64,000 bases of DNA, from the NCBI RefSeq assembly GCF_030811855.1, contig NZ_JAUSRN010000016.1:89422-153421 (forward strand), given 5' to 3'. Shown piece after piece: positions 1-8,534 of the stretch; within the stretch, counting starts at the first letter, position 1, and each line of letters opens with the position of its first letter. The notes beneath the pieces were generated by a model. The model was given only the letters and a program-made list of their open reading frames with translations. It made no database searches and had not been told where the DNA came from. Position numbers and translations under genes: made by a program. This stretch comes from Variovorax paradoxus. Its GTDB lineage: Bacteria > Pseudomonadota > Gammaproteobacteria > Burkholderiales > Burkholderiaceae_C.

Positions 1-491
1 AAGATGTAGAACTGCTCCTCGATACCCAGCGACCACAGGTGCAGCAGCGGCTTGGTTTCGGCCGCGTTGTCGAAATAGCCGGCTTCGTTCCAGAAGGCGA
101 AGTTCGAGACGAAGCCCGCACCCGCCGCCACGTGCTTGCCAAGCTGCACCCACTCGTTCGGCAGCAGCGCATACCAGCCGAAGGCGAAAGTGGCCGCCAG
201 CACCAGCACCAGCGCGGGAAAGATGCGCTTTACCCGCCGCGCGTAGAACTCGCGGTAGCTGAATCCGTCACCTTCGAAGCTCCCCAAAATGATCGTGGTG
301 ATCAGGAAACCCGAGATGACGAAGAAGATGTCGACGCCGATGAAGCCGCCCTTGATCCACTGCGGAAACGCGTGGTAGCCGAGCACCGAAATCACGGCGA
401 CGGCGCGCAGGCCGTCGATGTCGGGTCGGTATTTGGGGTGAACGAGGTGGGCGTGTTCCTGCGGGGATGTCGGGCTGCTGGTTGTCGTCAT
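1..491 (-). CDS. Acyltransferase 3 (OafA/YrhL-like), C-terminus beyond the window edge
   Basis: Membrane acyltransferase, N-terminal part only; the gene runs off the left edge. Read from an ATG at 491, the protein starts with a short Ser/Thr-rich tail. It continues with the family hallmark RPDIDGLRAVAV, a conserved His in VLGYHAF, and FIGVDIFFVISGFLI for the first membrane segments. Near the cut end is HLWSLGIEEQFYI, diagnostic of acyltransferase 3. Such proteins O-acylate lipopolysaccharide O-antigen, exopolysaccharide or other surface sugars in the inner membrane. The neighbouring glycosyltransferase and polyprenyl-phosphate sugar transferase fit a surface polysaccharide locus. The acyl group and acceptor cannot be read from sequence. 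An overlapping frame at 268-555 is a shadow. Confidence 0.9.
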   Translation of the reverse strand, partial: MTTTSSPTSPQEHAHLVHPKYRPDIDGLRAVAVISVLGYHAFPQWIKGGFIGVDIFFVISGFLITTIILGSFEGDGFSYREFYARRVKRIFPALVLVLAATFAFGWYALLPNEWVQLGKHVAAGAGFVSNFAFWNEAGYFDNAAETKPLLHLWSLGIEEQFYI

Positions 492-571
492 CGTCGTCGT
501 ATGAGAGGGAAAGGCGGCTTGGCTCCGGCTTCCCGGCCCCGGATTGTCTTCGCAAACGGAAAGCGTTTGTT

Positions 572-1327
572 TCAGGATTGGCGGGGGCGCGCCCGCAAGT
601 AGCGCCAGAACACCGCCGAGCTCCACACCTTCAGCAGGCTGGTCACGTGCCAGTAAAGGTGCTTCTTGCTGCTGCGGCTGGCGCGCTGGGCCTCGTGGCG
701 CGCGAGCAGGTCTTCTCCAACCTGCAGCTTCCAGCCTGCCAGCTGGGTCCTTGCGCAGATGTCGAAGTCTTCGCCGTACATGAAAAAGCGCTCGTCGAAA
801 CCGCCGATCTGGCGGTAGGCGTCGCTTCGAAACAGCATGAACAGGCCCGGAATCCAGTCAGGTACCGCTGGGCGCACATAACCGGGCTTGCGCCGGGTGA
901 GGATCTCAAGCGGCGTGATGATCGCGCGGTGCTGCTCGGGGGCGCTCTTGTCCGGCTCCAAGATTCGCGGCGTCAAAAGGCCTGCATCCGGCGCGGCCTG
1001 TGCAACCAAGGGGGCCAGCACGTCGCCGTCGAAGCGGATGTCCGGGTTGAGCACCAGGAACCATGGCGTGTCGCAGCGTTCGAACGCCTGGTTGTGGTTG
1101 GCCCCAAACCCCTTGGGGCTCGCGTTTTCGATGCGCTCGATGGCTAAGCCCCATTTCCGGCCGTCCAGCAGGTCGGGTTCGGGGATGTTGATCGTCAGCA
1201 CCACCTTGGCCGTCGAGGCCCGGCTGAAGCGGTCGAGTTGCTCGAGCAGCGGCAGCACCAGCGCGAGCTGGCCGTGGCTGACGATCGAAACGGTGATCGG
1301 GGGTTGGGAGGGGGAGGGCGCTGGCAT
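572..1327 (-). CDS. Family 2 glycosyltransferase (rhamnosyltransferase-like)
   Basis: A 251-residue cytoplasmic GT-A fold enzyme that should add a sugar to a lipid-linked or polysaccharide acceptor. It has the N-terminal strand ITVSIVSHGQ (about 11-20), the GFGANHNQAFE segment typical of rhamnosyltransferase-like GT2 proteins, the acidic VLNPDIRFDGD motif near 95, and the late EDFDICAR acid pair. Length is normal for a single-domain GT2. It lies upstream of and codirectional with the acyltransferase, separated by 80 nt that contain a short CAAACG/CGTTTG hairpin, and diverges from the WecA-like gene 45 nt away. Donor sugar and linkage are unknown. Confidence 0.88.
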   Translation of the reverse strand: MPAPSPSQPPITVSIVSHGQLALVLPLLEQLDRFSRASTAKVVLTINIPEPDLLDGRKWGLAIERIENASPKGFGANHNQAFERCDTPWFLVLNPDIRFDGDVLAPLVAQAAPDAGLLTPRILEPDKSAPEQHRAIITPLEILTRRKPGYVRPAVPDWIPGLFMLFRSDAYRQIGGFDERFFMYGEDFDICARTQLAGWKLQVGEDLLARHEAQRASRSSKKHLYWHVTSLLKVWSSAVFWRYLRARPRQS

Positions 1328-1372
1328 GGTCTAATTTCGCTCGGGAATTCTAGGGTTCCCCAACAACCACAC

Positions 1373-2470
1373 ATGATTGCTCTGATCGTCATCAGTTTTT
1401 TCGTCTCCGCCTTTGCGGTCCAGGTGTTCATGCGCCGCGCGCGCAGGCACGCCCGGCTCTACGGCACCGACATGCCCCAGCGCTTCCACAGGGGACACGT
1501 GCCGCGGCTTGGCGGCGCGGGGATCCTGCTCGGCATGGGCGCGGCCTGGTTGGCTTCCGGTATTACCGGCACCGATCCGTTCAACGTGTCCTGGCCGGTC
1601 AAGACCTCGATGCTTACGCTGCTGTGCATTGCGCCGGCGGTGCTCGCGGGCATCGTCGAAGACGTCACGCAGAACGTCAGAGTGCGCTACCGGCTGGGGC
1701 TCACTATCGGCTCCGCCTTGCTGGTGTGCTGGGTGCTGGGGCTCAGCCTGTCGCGCACCGGCATCGAAACCGTCGACACGTGGCTGGCCATGGTTCCCTA
1801 TGGCGCCGTGCTGTTTGCGGCCTTGGCCATTGGCGGCCTGCCGCACGCCTTCAACATCATCGACGGGTACAACGGCCTGGCCGGCACCGTGGCGGTGCTG
1901 GTCTGCCTGGCTGTTTCGCACGTGGCGCTGCAGGTGGGCGATCGCCAGCTGGCGGCCATGATGGTGTGTCTGGTGGGTGCCACCGTCGGTTTCCTGATCT
2001 GGAACTATCCGCGAGGCAAGATCTTTGCCGGCGACGGCGGCGCCTACGTATGGGGCATGGTCATTGCGGTAGCCTGTGTGACGCTGGTGCAGCGGCACCG
2101 CGTCGTCTCGCCATGGTTCCCGATGCTGCTGCTGATCTACCCCGTGTGGGAGACGTTGTTTTCCATCTATCGCAAGCTGGCGCGCGGGCAATCCCCCGGC
2201 ACGGCCGATGCCCTGCACTTTCACCAGCTGATCTTCCGCCGCATCGTTCGGGTGGCGTTTGCCGACGACGAAGCCCGGCAATTGCTCGCACGCAACAACA
2301 GGACTTCGCCGTATCTGTGGATGTTCGCGGCGCTGTCGGTGGTGCCGGCCGTGCTGTTCTGGAACAACACCGTCGTGCTGATGCTGTTCTGCCTGCTGTT
2401 CGTCACGACCTACGTGGGCGCGTATCTCATGATCGTGCGTTTCAAGGTGCCCCGCTGGCTGCGCCCCTGA
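1373..2470 (+). CDS. WecA/MraY-family polyprenyl-phosphate sugar-1-phosphate transferase (GT4)
   Basis: Integral membrane enzyme of about 365 residues that should transfer a HexNAc-1-phosphate from a UDP-sugar to undecaprenyl phosphate, the first step of O-antigen or exopolysaccharide repeat synthesis. Conserved family segments are visible: RGHVPRLGGAGIL near the N-terminus, an acidic IVEDVTQNV motif, NIIDGYNGLAG, and FAGDGGAYVWGM. Hydrophobic segments repeat throughout, consistent with about ten helices. I chose the ATG at 1373 because MIALIVISFFVSAFAV forms the expected first helix; the open frame extends upstream to 1238 across the divergent glycosyltransferase promoter. Sugar specificity (GlcNAc, QuiNAc or other) is not decidable here. 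Confidence 0.9.
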   Translation: MIALIVISFFVSAFAVQVFMRRARRHARLYGTDMPQRFHRGHVPRLGGAGILLGMGAAWLASGITGTDPFNVSWPVKTSMLTLLCIAPAVLAGIVEDVTQNVRVRYRLGLTIGSALLVCWVLGLSLSRTGIETVDTWLAMVPYGAVLFAALAIGGLPHAFNIIDGYNGLAGTVAVLVCLAVSHVALQVGDRQLAAMMVCLVGATVGFLIWNYPRGKIFAGDGGAYVWGMVIAVACVTLVQRHRVVSPWFPMLLLIYPVWETLFSIYRKLARGQSPGTADALHFHQLIFRRIVRVAFADDEARQLLARNNRTSPYLWMFAALSVVPAVLFWNNTVVLMLFCLLFVTTYVGAYLMIVRFKVPRWLRP

Positions 2471-2528
2471 CCGCGCTTTCCTTGCGAGAATCTCCCTCAT
2501 CGTCCTTCGCTTTGGAGCCTGACCGCCC

Positions 2529-3422
2529 ATGACCGACCCCGTCCTCAATATTCCCCCGCGCGACAAGGCCGAGATCCTGGCCCAGGCGCTGCCGTACATC
2601 CGCAAGTTCCACGGCAAGACCATCGTCATCAAGTACGGCGGCAACGCCATGACCGATCCGGCATTGCAGGCCGATTTCGCGGAAGACGTGGTGCTGCTCA
2701 AGCTGGTCGGCATGAACCCGGTGGTGGTGCACGGCGGCGGCCCGCAGATCGAGGCGGCGCTCAACCGCCTGGGCAAGAAGGGCAGCTTCATCCAGGGCAT
2801 GCGCGTGACCGACGCCGAAACCATGGAAGTGGTCGAGTGGGTGCTGGCCGGCGAAGTACAGCAGGACATCGTGGGTCTCATCAACCAGGCCGGCGGCAAG
2901 GCCGTGGGCCTGACCGGGCGCGACGGCGGCCTGATCCGGGCGCAAAAGCTCAAGATGGCCGACCGCACCGACCCCAACCTGCACCACGACGTGGGCCAGG
3001 TGGGCGACATCGTCTCCATCGACCCCAGCGTGGTCAAGGCGCTGCAGGACGACGCCTTCATCCCCGTGGTCAGCCCCATCGGATTTGGCGAGGAGAACGA
3101 GAGCTACAACATCAATGCCGACGTCGTCGCCGGCAAGCTGGCCACCGTGCTCAAGGCCGAGAAGCTCATGCTCCTGACCAACACGCCCGGCGTGCTCGAC
3201 AAGAACGGCAATCTGCTCACCAACCTGAGCGCACGCGAAATCGACGATCTGTTCGCCGACGGCACGATCTCGGGCGGCATGCTGCCCAAGATCGAAGGCG
3301 CGCTCGACGCGGCCAAGAGCGGCGTGAACGCGGTGCACATCATCGACGGCCGCGTGCCGCACGCGATGCTGCTCGAGATCCTGACCGACCAGGCTTACGG
3401 CACGATGATTCGCGCGCGCTGA
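2529..3422 (+). CDS. argB: Acetylglutamate kinase
   Basis: Cytoplasmic amino-acid kinase of 297 residues that phosphorylates N-acetyl-L-glutamate with ATP, the second step of arginine synthesis. Clear ArgB features are the phosphate-binding IVIKYGGNAM (about 32-41), VVVHGGGPQIEAAL, the substrate loop GKKGSFIQGMRVT, and the C-terminal GGMLPKIEGALDAA with its catalytic Lys. Length matches the family. The start follows a short leader after the WecA-like gene. The arginine-feedback helix extension cannot be judged with certainty. Downstream galE is convergent with only 27 nt between the genes, and slmA lies just beyond, as in other Burkholderiales. Confidence 0.97.
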   Translation: MTDPVLNIPPRDKAEILAQALPYIRKFHGKTIVIKYGGNAMTDPALQADFAEDVVLLKLVGMNPVVVHGGGPQIEAALNRLGKKGSFIQGMRVTDAETMEVVEWVLAGEVQQDIVGLINQAGGKAVGLTGRDGGLIRAQKLKMADRTDPNLHHDVGQVGDIVSIDPSVVKALQDDAFIPVVSPIGFGEENESYNINADVVAGKLATVLKAEKLMLLTNTPGVLDKNGNLLTNLSAREIDDLFADGTISGGMLPKIEGALDAAKSGVNAVHIIDGRVPHAMLLEILTDQAYGTMIRAR

Positions 3423-3449
3423 GCGCGCTACTGGGCTGCGACCGCTCGC

Positions 3450-4469
3450 CTATTGGTACCCGTTCGGGTTCCCCTGCTGCCACCGCCAGCTGTCCACACA
3501 CATCTGCTCAAGCCCGCGCCGGGCACGCCAGCCGAGGGTCGTCTCTGCGAGCGATGGATCACCCCAATACGCGGGCACGTCGCCAGGCCGGCGTGGGCCG
3601 ATCTCGTAAGGCAGCGGCCGCCCGCTCGCACGTTCGAAGGCATGCACCACCTCGAGCACCGAGGCACCGCGGCCGGTGCCGAGGTTCAGCGTGACCAGGC
3701 CTGCCTGCTTTTCTGCGTGCCGCAGGGCCGCGACGTGCCCCTCGGCCAGGTCCATCACATGCACGTAGTCGCGCACGCCGGTGCCATCGGGTGTTGGGTA
3801 GTCGTTGCCGTGGATGAGCAGCTTGTCGCGCTGGCCCACGGCCACCTGGCACACGAACGGCATCAGGTTGTTCGGCTTGCCTTGCGGGTGTTCGCCAATG
3901 AGCCCGCTCTCGTGCGCACCCACCGGGTTGAAATACCGCAGCAGTGCAATGCGCCAATTCGGCTGCGCGTGGTGCAGATCAATCAGCGCTTCTTCCACCA
4001 TGCGCTTGGAGCGCCCATAGGGATTGGCCGGCCTGCAGGGCGCGTCTTCGGGAATGGGTGAGTGGTCGGGTTCGCCGTAAACCGTGGCCGACGATGAAAA
4101 AATCAGCGCGTGCACGCCCGCCTGCTGCATGGCCGAGGCGAGCACCAGGCTGCCATGCACGTTGTTGTCGTAGTAGGTGAGCGGATCGGCCACCGAGTCG
4201 CCGACGGCCTTGAGGCCCGCAAAATGGATCACGGCCGAGAAGCGTTCGCTCGCCAGCACGCGATCGAGCAAATTCCTGTCGCGCACGTCGCCCTCGATCA
4301 GCCGCGGCGCGATGCCCGTGATCTGGCGCAGCCGCTCCAGCACCCGCACGTCGCTGTTGCCAAGGTTGTCGAGAATGACTGGCGCGTATCCTGCGGCCGC
4401 CAGCGCCACGCAGGTGTGGCTGCCAATGAAGCCTGCCCCGCCGGTCACCAGAACGCTGTTTTGGGCCAT
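3450..4469 (-). CDS. galE: UDP-glucose 4-epimerase
   Basis: Extended SDR of 339 residues interconverting UDP-glucose and UDP-galactose in the cytoplasm, feeding galactose metabolism and surface sugar synthesis. The NAD-binding VTGGAGFIGSHT sits at the N-terminus. SSSATVYGEPD supplies the catalytic Ser and NPYGRSKRMVEE the Tyr-X3-Lys pair. The C-terminal region carries LNLGTGRGASVLEVV and RRPGDVPAYWGDP, typical of GalE. I placed the start at MAQNSVLVTGG, with an AAAGAG-type ribosome binding site just upstream; the longer open frame to 4610 adds an unrelated leader. Convergent with argB and divergent from slmA. Confidence 0.96.
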   Translation of the reverse strand: MAQNSVLVTGGAGFIGSHTCVALAAAGYAPVILDNLGNSDVRVLERLRQITGIAPRLIEGDVRDRNLLDRVLASERFSAVIHFAGLKAVGDSVADPLTYYDNNVHGSLVLASAMQQAGVHALIFSSSATVYGEPDHSPIPEDAPCRPANPYGRSKRMVEEALIDLHHAQPNWRIALLRYFNPVGAHESGLIGEHPQGKPNNLMPFVCQVAVGQRDKLLIHGNDYPTPDGTGVRDYVHVMDLAEGHVAALRHAEKQAGLVTLNLGTGRGASVLEVVHAFERASGRPLPYEIGPRRPGDVPAYWGDPSLAETTLGWRARRGLEQMCVDSWRWQQGNPNGYQ

Positions 4470-4591
4470 GTGAACTCTTTCTTGTGTAGAGCATGATTCT
4501 GTACGAGCTTTCCCAGGGCTGGTTTGCACGTGCTCACTGTGCAAGCGCCCCTGTGCGAGAATCAATTGATTACATCTTTGCACGCGCTCCC

Positions 4592-5248
4592 ATGCAGAAC
4601 GAAGAGACAAGCTATCCCGGCGTAGAAAACCAGTCAGAGGCGCTGAGCACCACCGCGGCTCCTGTGCGAAAGCGGCCCAAGCCCGGGGAGCGGCGCGTGC
4701 AGATATTGCAGGCGCTGGCGTCCATGCTCGAACAACCCGGCGCCGAGCGGGTAACCACCGCGGCGCTGGCGGCGCGGCTGGACGTGAGCGAGGCCGCGCT
4801 CTATCGCCACTTCGCGAGCAAGGCCCAGATGTTCGAGGGCCTGATCGACTTCATCGAGCAGAGCGTCTTCACGCTGGTGAACCAGATCCTCGAGCGCGAA
4901 GGTGCAACGGGCGCGCAGCAGGCCGCACGAATCCTCACGCTGCTGGTGCAGTTTGCCGAACGCAACCCGGGCATGACGCGTGTCATGGTGGGCGACGCGC
5001 TGGTGTTCGAGAACGAGCGGCTCCAGCAGCGCATGAACCAGTTCTTCGACAAGATCGAAGCGACCTTGCGCCAGGTGCTGCGCGGCGCGTCCGCAGCGGA
5101 CGGCTCGAGCACGCCTACGGTGGATGCTCAGGTGCGCGCCGCCGCGCTCACGGCCTTCGTGGTCGGGCAACTGCAGCGCTTCACGCGTTCTGGCTTCCGC
5201 CGCGCGCCTTCGGAGCATCTCGAAGCCACGATCGCGTTGATCGTCTAG
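4592..5248 (+). CDS. slmA: Nucleoid occlusion factor SlmA (TetR fold)
   Basis: TetR-type DNA-binding protein of about 218 residues. SlmA binds sites on the chromosome and blocks FtsZ polymerisation over the nucleoid. The sequence RKRPKPGERRVQILQALASM followed by TTAALAARLDVSEAALYRHF is the SlmA-type helix-turn-helix. KAQMFEGLIDFIEQSVFTL and RVMVGDALVFENERLQQRM are also characteristic of the subfamily, not of generic TetR repressors. I chose the ATG at 4592, which gives an acidic tail before the conserved domain; the frame is open back to 4493. Position near argB supports the assignment. It is divergent from galE. Confidence 0.9.
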   Translation: MQNEETSYPGVENQSEALSTTAAPVRKRPKPGERRVQILQALASMLEQPGAERVTTAALAARLDVSEAALYRHFASKAQMFEGLIDFIEQSVFTLVNQILEREGATGAQQAARILTLLVQFAERNPGMTRVMVGDALVFENERLQQRMNQFFDKIEATLRQVLRGASAADGSSTPTVDAQVRAAALTAFVVGQLQRFTRSGFRRAPSEHLEATIALIV

Positions 5249-5289
5249 CCGTATAGCGCCAAGGCGGTGCTGCGTTGGGGATCGGGCGC

Positions 5290-5304
5290 CTATCGAGGCG
5301 ATAG
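5290..5304. promoter_or_regulatory. Palindrome upstream of katA, possible OxyR/LysR-type site
   Basis: CTATCG-AGG-CGATAG is a perfect inverted repeat about 75 nt before the catalase start and contains a T-N11-A core. OxyR sites use ATAG/CTAT half-sites and katA genes are classical OxyR targets, so this is a reasonable candidate. Binding is inferred. Confidence 0.45.
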
Positions 5305-5378
5305 CTCAATGTGATGCAGAAAGGCTGTGTCCATTGAGAGAATGCATGGGCTTCGACAACTCACAAGAGGAAAGCCAC

Positions 5379-6902
5379 ATGACCGACTCCCGCAAACTCA
5401 CTACCGAAAACGGCGCGCCCGTCGAGAACAACCAGCAGTCGCAGACCGCCGGCGTGAACGGCCCTGTGCTGATGCAGGACCACAACCTCATCGAGAAGCT
5501 GGCCCGCTTCGACCGCGAGCGCATTCCGGAACGGGTGGTTCATGCGCGCGGATCGGGCGCCTTCGGCACCTTCGAGGTGACGGCCGACGTATCGAAATGG
5601 ACCAAGGCCCGGTTCCTCGGCCAGGTTGGCAAGAAGACCGAAGTGCTGGCGCGTTTCTCGACCGTGGCGCTCGAGCTCGGTTCGGCCGACACGGTGCGCG
5701 ACCCGCGCGGCTTTGCGCTCAAGTTCTACACCGAGGAAGGCAACTACGACCTCGTCGGCAACAACACCCCGGTCTTCTTCATCCGCGATCCGCTCAAGTT
5801 CCCGGACTTCATCCATTCGCAGAAGCGCGACCCCTACAGCCACGTGCAGGAGCCCAACAACGCGTGGGACTTCTTCTCGCATTCACCCGAAGCCACGCAC
5901 CAGTTCACCTGGCTGTTCGGCGACCGTGGCATTCCGAAGAGCTACCGCCACATGGACGGCTTCGGCTCGCACACCTTCCAGTGGGTGAACGCCAAGGGCG
6001 AGGCGTTCTGGGTCAAGTACCACTTCAAGACCAACCAGGGCATCGAGACCTTCGTCGCCGAAGAAGCGCAGCGCGTCGGCGGCGAGAACCCCAATCACCA
6101 CCACCTCGACCTGCTGCACTCCATCGAGCGCGGCGAGTTCCCGAGCTGGAAAGTGCAGGTCCAGATCATGCCGGTGGTCGAGGCGCAGACCTACCGCTTC
6201 AATCCCTTCGACCTGACCAAGGTCTGGTCGCACAAGGACTATCCGAAGATCGACATCGGCATCCTCACGCTCAATCGTAACCCCGACAACTACTTTGCGG
6301 AGATCGAGCAGGCCGCGTTCAACCCGGCCAACTTCGTGCCCGGCATCGGCCCTTCGCCCGACAAGATGCTGCAAGGCCGCCTGTTCAGCTACGGCGACAC
6401 GCAGCGCTACCGCCTGGGCATCAACCACACGCAGCTGCCGGTGAACCGCCCGCACGCGACGACGGCACAGAACTATGGCCGCGACGGCGCCATGCGCGGC
6501 GACGGCAATGGCGGCCGCGGCCCCAACTACGAGCCCAACAGCTTCAGCAACGCGCCCAAGCAGAGCAACGAGCCGGTCTACGCGCCGCTCGAGATCCATG
6601 GCTGGACAGGCAGCCACCAGTGGCAGAAGCACCCCGAGGACAACGACTTCGTCCAGGCGGGCGACCTCTACCGTCTGATGAACGAGGAAGCGAAGCAGCG
6701 TTTGGTGAACAGCATCGCGGGTGGCCTGGGCGCCGTGACGCGGCAGGACATCATCGATCGCTCGGTGAGCTACTTCCGCCAGGCCGATGCCGATTACGGC
6801 GCGCGGCTCGACAAGGCCATCAAGGCGGTGCAGGCGAAGCTCAAGGGCGAGGAAGTGAGCGTCCAGATCGGCAAGCCGGCGCACGACGCGAGCCGCAGCT
6901 GA
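5379..6902 (+). CDS. katA: Monofunctional haem catalase (small-subunit type)
   Basis: A 507-residue haem catalase that dismutates hydrogen peroxide to water and oxygen. Catalytic His55 lies in RIPERVVHARGSGAFG, the distal Asn near 128 in GNYDLVGNNTPVFF, and the proximal haem ligand Tyr338 in RLFSYGDTQRYRLG. Length and the absence of a C-terminal flavodoxin-like domain indicate a clade 3 small-subunit enzyme. The start at MTDSRKLTTENG follows an AGAGGAAAG ribosome binding site; an in-frame upstream Met near 5346 is less likely. No signal peptide is seen, so it is cytoplasmic. It stands alone, with a candidate OxyR palindrome in the 130-nt upstream gap. Confidence 0.97.
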   Translation: MTDSRKLTTENGAPVENNQQSQTAGVNGPVLMQDHNLIEKLARFDRERIPERVVHARGSGAFGTFEVTADVSKWTKARFLGQVGKKTEVLARFSTVALELGSADTVRDPRGFALKFYTEEGNYDLVGNNTPVFFIRDPLKFPDFIHSQKRDPYSHVQEPNNAWDFFSHSPEATHQFTWLFGDRGIPKSYRHMDGFGSHTFQWVNAKGEAFWVKYHFKTNQGIETFVAEEAQRVGGENPNHHHLDLLHSIERGEFPSWKVQVQIMPVVEAQTYRFNPFDLTKVWSHKDYPKIDIGILTLNRNPDNYFAEIEQAAFNPANFVPGIGPSPDKMLQGRLFSYGDTQRYRLGINHTQLPVNRPHATTAQNYGRDGAMRGDGNGGRGPNYEPNSFSNAPKQSNEPVYAPLEIHGWTGSHQWQKHPEDNDFVQAGDLYRLMNEEAKQRLVNSIAGGLGAVTRQDIIDRSVSYFRQADADYGARLDKAIKAVQAKLKGEEVSVQIGKPAHDASRS

Positions 6903-7054
6903 TCGGAGAGCAACCAGAGGGTACCCAGGCGATAGCTGCGGCACCGGGGCGCCGCACTCGACTTGCTTCATTGCGAAGCGTACGATCAGCGCCCCCTTGC
7001 CGCTGAGTCGCGGCGACAAGTCCGAGTTTGTGTGGCTTCTGAACGGAGGTTCGT

Positions 7055-7657
7055 ATGAGCTATCACCTGGAAGGTCGCCTGCTGGAGGTTTGCAACTGCA
7101 ATGTCCTGTGTCCCTGCTGGATCGGCGAGGACCCCGACAACGGCACCTGCGACACCATCGTCGCTTGGCGCATCGACAAGGGAACCATCGACGGCGTCGA
7201 CGTCGGCGGCAACACCATCGCGGCCGTGGCGCATGTGCCCGGAAACATCCTCGAAGGCAACTGGACGGCGGCAATCTTCGTCGACGACAAGGCCTCCAAG
7301 GAACAAGAGGAAGCGCTGCTCAAGGTCTACACCGGGAAGGCCGGCGGGCCGATCGCCGACCTGGCCGCGCTCATCGGCCAGGTGGTGTCGGTCGAGCGGG
7401 CGCCCATTCGCTTCACCGTGAACGAAGGCAAGGGCGAACTGGAGATCGGCAAGGACTATTACGCCGAACTCGAGCCCTACCGCGGCGCGACCGGCGGACA
7501 GACCACGCTGTCGGACACCGTGTTCTCCACGGTGCCGGGTGCCCCGGTGTTCGTCGGCAAGGCACCCACCTACCGGTCGAAGAATCCCGCCCTCGGCATC
7601 GATCTCGACATCAAGAACCACAACGCGCTGCAGAGCACCTTCGTCTTCGACTCATGA
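7055..7657 (+). CDS. DUF1326 domain protein, Cys-rich N-terminus
   Basis: A 200-residue soluble protein of the uncharacterised DUF1326 family. The N-terminus contains C13, C15, C19, C21 and C32 in a CNCN-x3-CPC-type cluster, the only cysteines in the protein, which suggests metal or redox chemistry. The rest is predicted beta-rich (GTIDGVDVGGNTIAAVAHV, RFTVNEGKGELEIG). A GGAGG ribosome binding site precedes the ATG. The next gene, 61 nt downstream on the same strand, is the DUF2182 membrane protein. The two families commonly travel together, so they probably act as one unit. The function is unknown. Confidence 0.87.
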   Translation: MSYHLEGRLLEVCNCNVLCPCWIGEDPDNGTCDTIVAWRIDKGTIDGVDVGGNTIAAVAHVPGNILEGNWTAAIFVDDKASKEQEEALLKVYTGKAGGPIADLAALIGQVVSVERAPIRFTVNEGKGELEIGKDYYAELEPYRGATGGQTTLSDTVFSTVPGAPVFVGKAPTYRSKNPALGIDLDIKNHNALQSTFVFDS

Positions 7658-7718
7658 GCGCCGCGCCGGGCCGCCCCAAGCAAGCTCGCACCGCAGTGCG
7701 AAGCACGGAGGTTGCCCA

Positions 7719-8534
7719 ATGACCTCTATGGCCGGCTCGCCGCCGCGCCACGCCGTCCGCCACCGCCGCGTGTTCCTGCCGGTTCTTGCCGCGCTCGCCA
7801 CGCTTGCGTGGCTGGTGTTGTGGGCCTGGGCGCGCAGCCCTTACGGACGCTATCTCGAACACGGCGACTGGACCGTCTCGGGCCCGGCCGCGTTCCTGTG
7901 TCAGGTCGTTCCCGCCGGCGGCGTGGTGGTGCCCGCGGTGCTCTATGCGGTGGCGTGGATCCTCATGACAATGGCCATGATGCTGCCGACCACGCTGCCG
8001 CTTTTCAACGCCTTCGATAGGTTGACAACGGGGCGCCCGGATCATGCGCGCCTGCTGGTGATGCTGGGGCTTGGCTACATGGCGGTGTGGGGTGCCTTCG
8101 GGCTGCTGGCGCACGGGCTCCACAGCGCGGTGTTGGCTTTGCTCTCCAGCGCGCCAACGCTGGCCTGGCACGGTTGGGTGATCGGCGCCGCGACCATTGC
8201 GCTGGCCGGCGCCTTCCAGTTCAGCCGCCTCAAGCACCAGTGCCTCGAAAAGTGCCGCTCGCCATTGAGCTTCGTCATCGAGCACTGGCGCGGGCGGGCG
8301 CAGGCCCGCCATGCCTTCGTTCTGGGCACGCACCACGGGCTGTTCTGCGTTGGCTGCTGCTGGGCGCTGATGCTGCTGATGTTCGCCGTCGGCACGGGCA
8401 GCCTCGGCTGGATGCTTCTTCTGGCCGTCATCATGGCACTGGAAAAAAACGTTAGCTGGGGCCATCGCCTGAGCGCACCGCTCGGGTTCGCGCTGATGGG
8501 CTGGGCCGTCTTCACGGTGGCGTCGCATGTCTGA
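7719..8534 (+). CDS. DUF2182 predicted metal-binding membrane protein
   Basis: A 271-residue polytopic inner-membrane protein, partner of the DUF1326 gene. The first helix covers roughly residues 17-37. A Met-rich helix (WILMTMAMMLP, 80-90) is followed by several more hydrophobic segments. Conserved polar sites are HQCLEKCRSPLSF (C175, C179), then the H205-H206 pair and C210, C213, C214 in HHGLFCVGCCW. These Met, Cys and His clusters fit a metal- or cofactor-handling role, but no function is established that I know of. The ATG at 7719 follows CACGGAGG; the frame is open further upstream across the DUF1326 gene end. The stop overlaps the next gene by 8 nt, suggesting coupled translation. Confidence 0.87.
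   Translation: MTSMAGSPPRHAVRHRRVFLPVLAALATLAWLVLWAWARSPYGRYLEHGDWTVSGPAAFLCQVVPAGGVVVPAVLYAVAWILMTMAMMLPTTLPLFNAFDRLTTGRPDHARLLVMLGLGYMAVWGAFGLLAHGLHSAVLALLSSAPTLAWHGWVIGAATIALAGAFQFSRLKHQCLEKCRSPLSFVIEHWRGRAQARHAFVLGTHHGLFCVGCCWALMLLMFAVGTGSLGWMLLLAVIMALEKNVSWGHRLSAPLGFALMGWAVFTVASHV

Noticed and set aside
1331..3079. 582-residue minus-strand frame opposite the WecA-like gene and argB
   Set aside because: It is antisense to two well-supported genes, with His/Gln/Arg-rich composition typical of GC-rich shadow frames.
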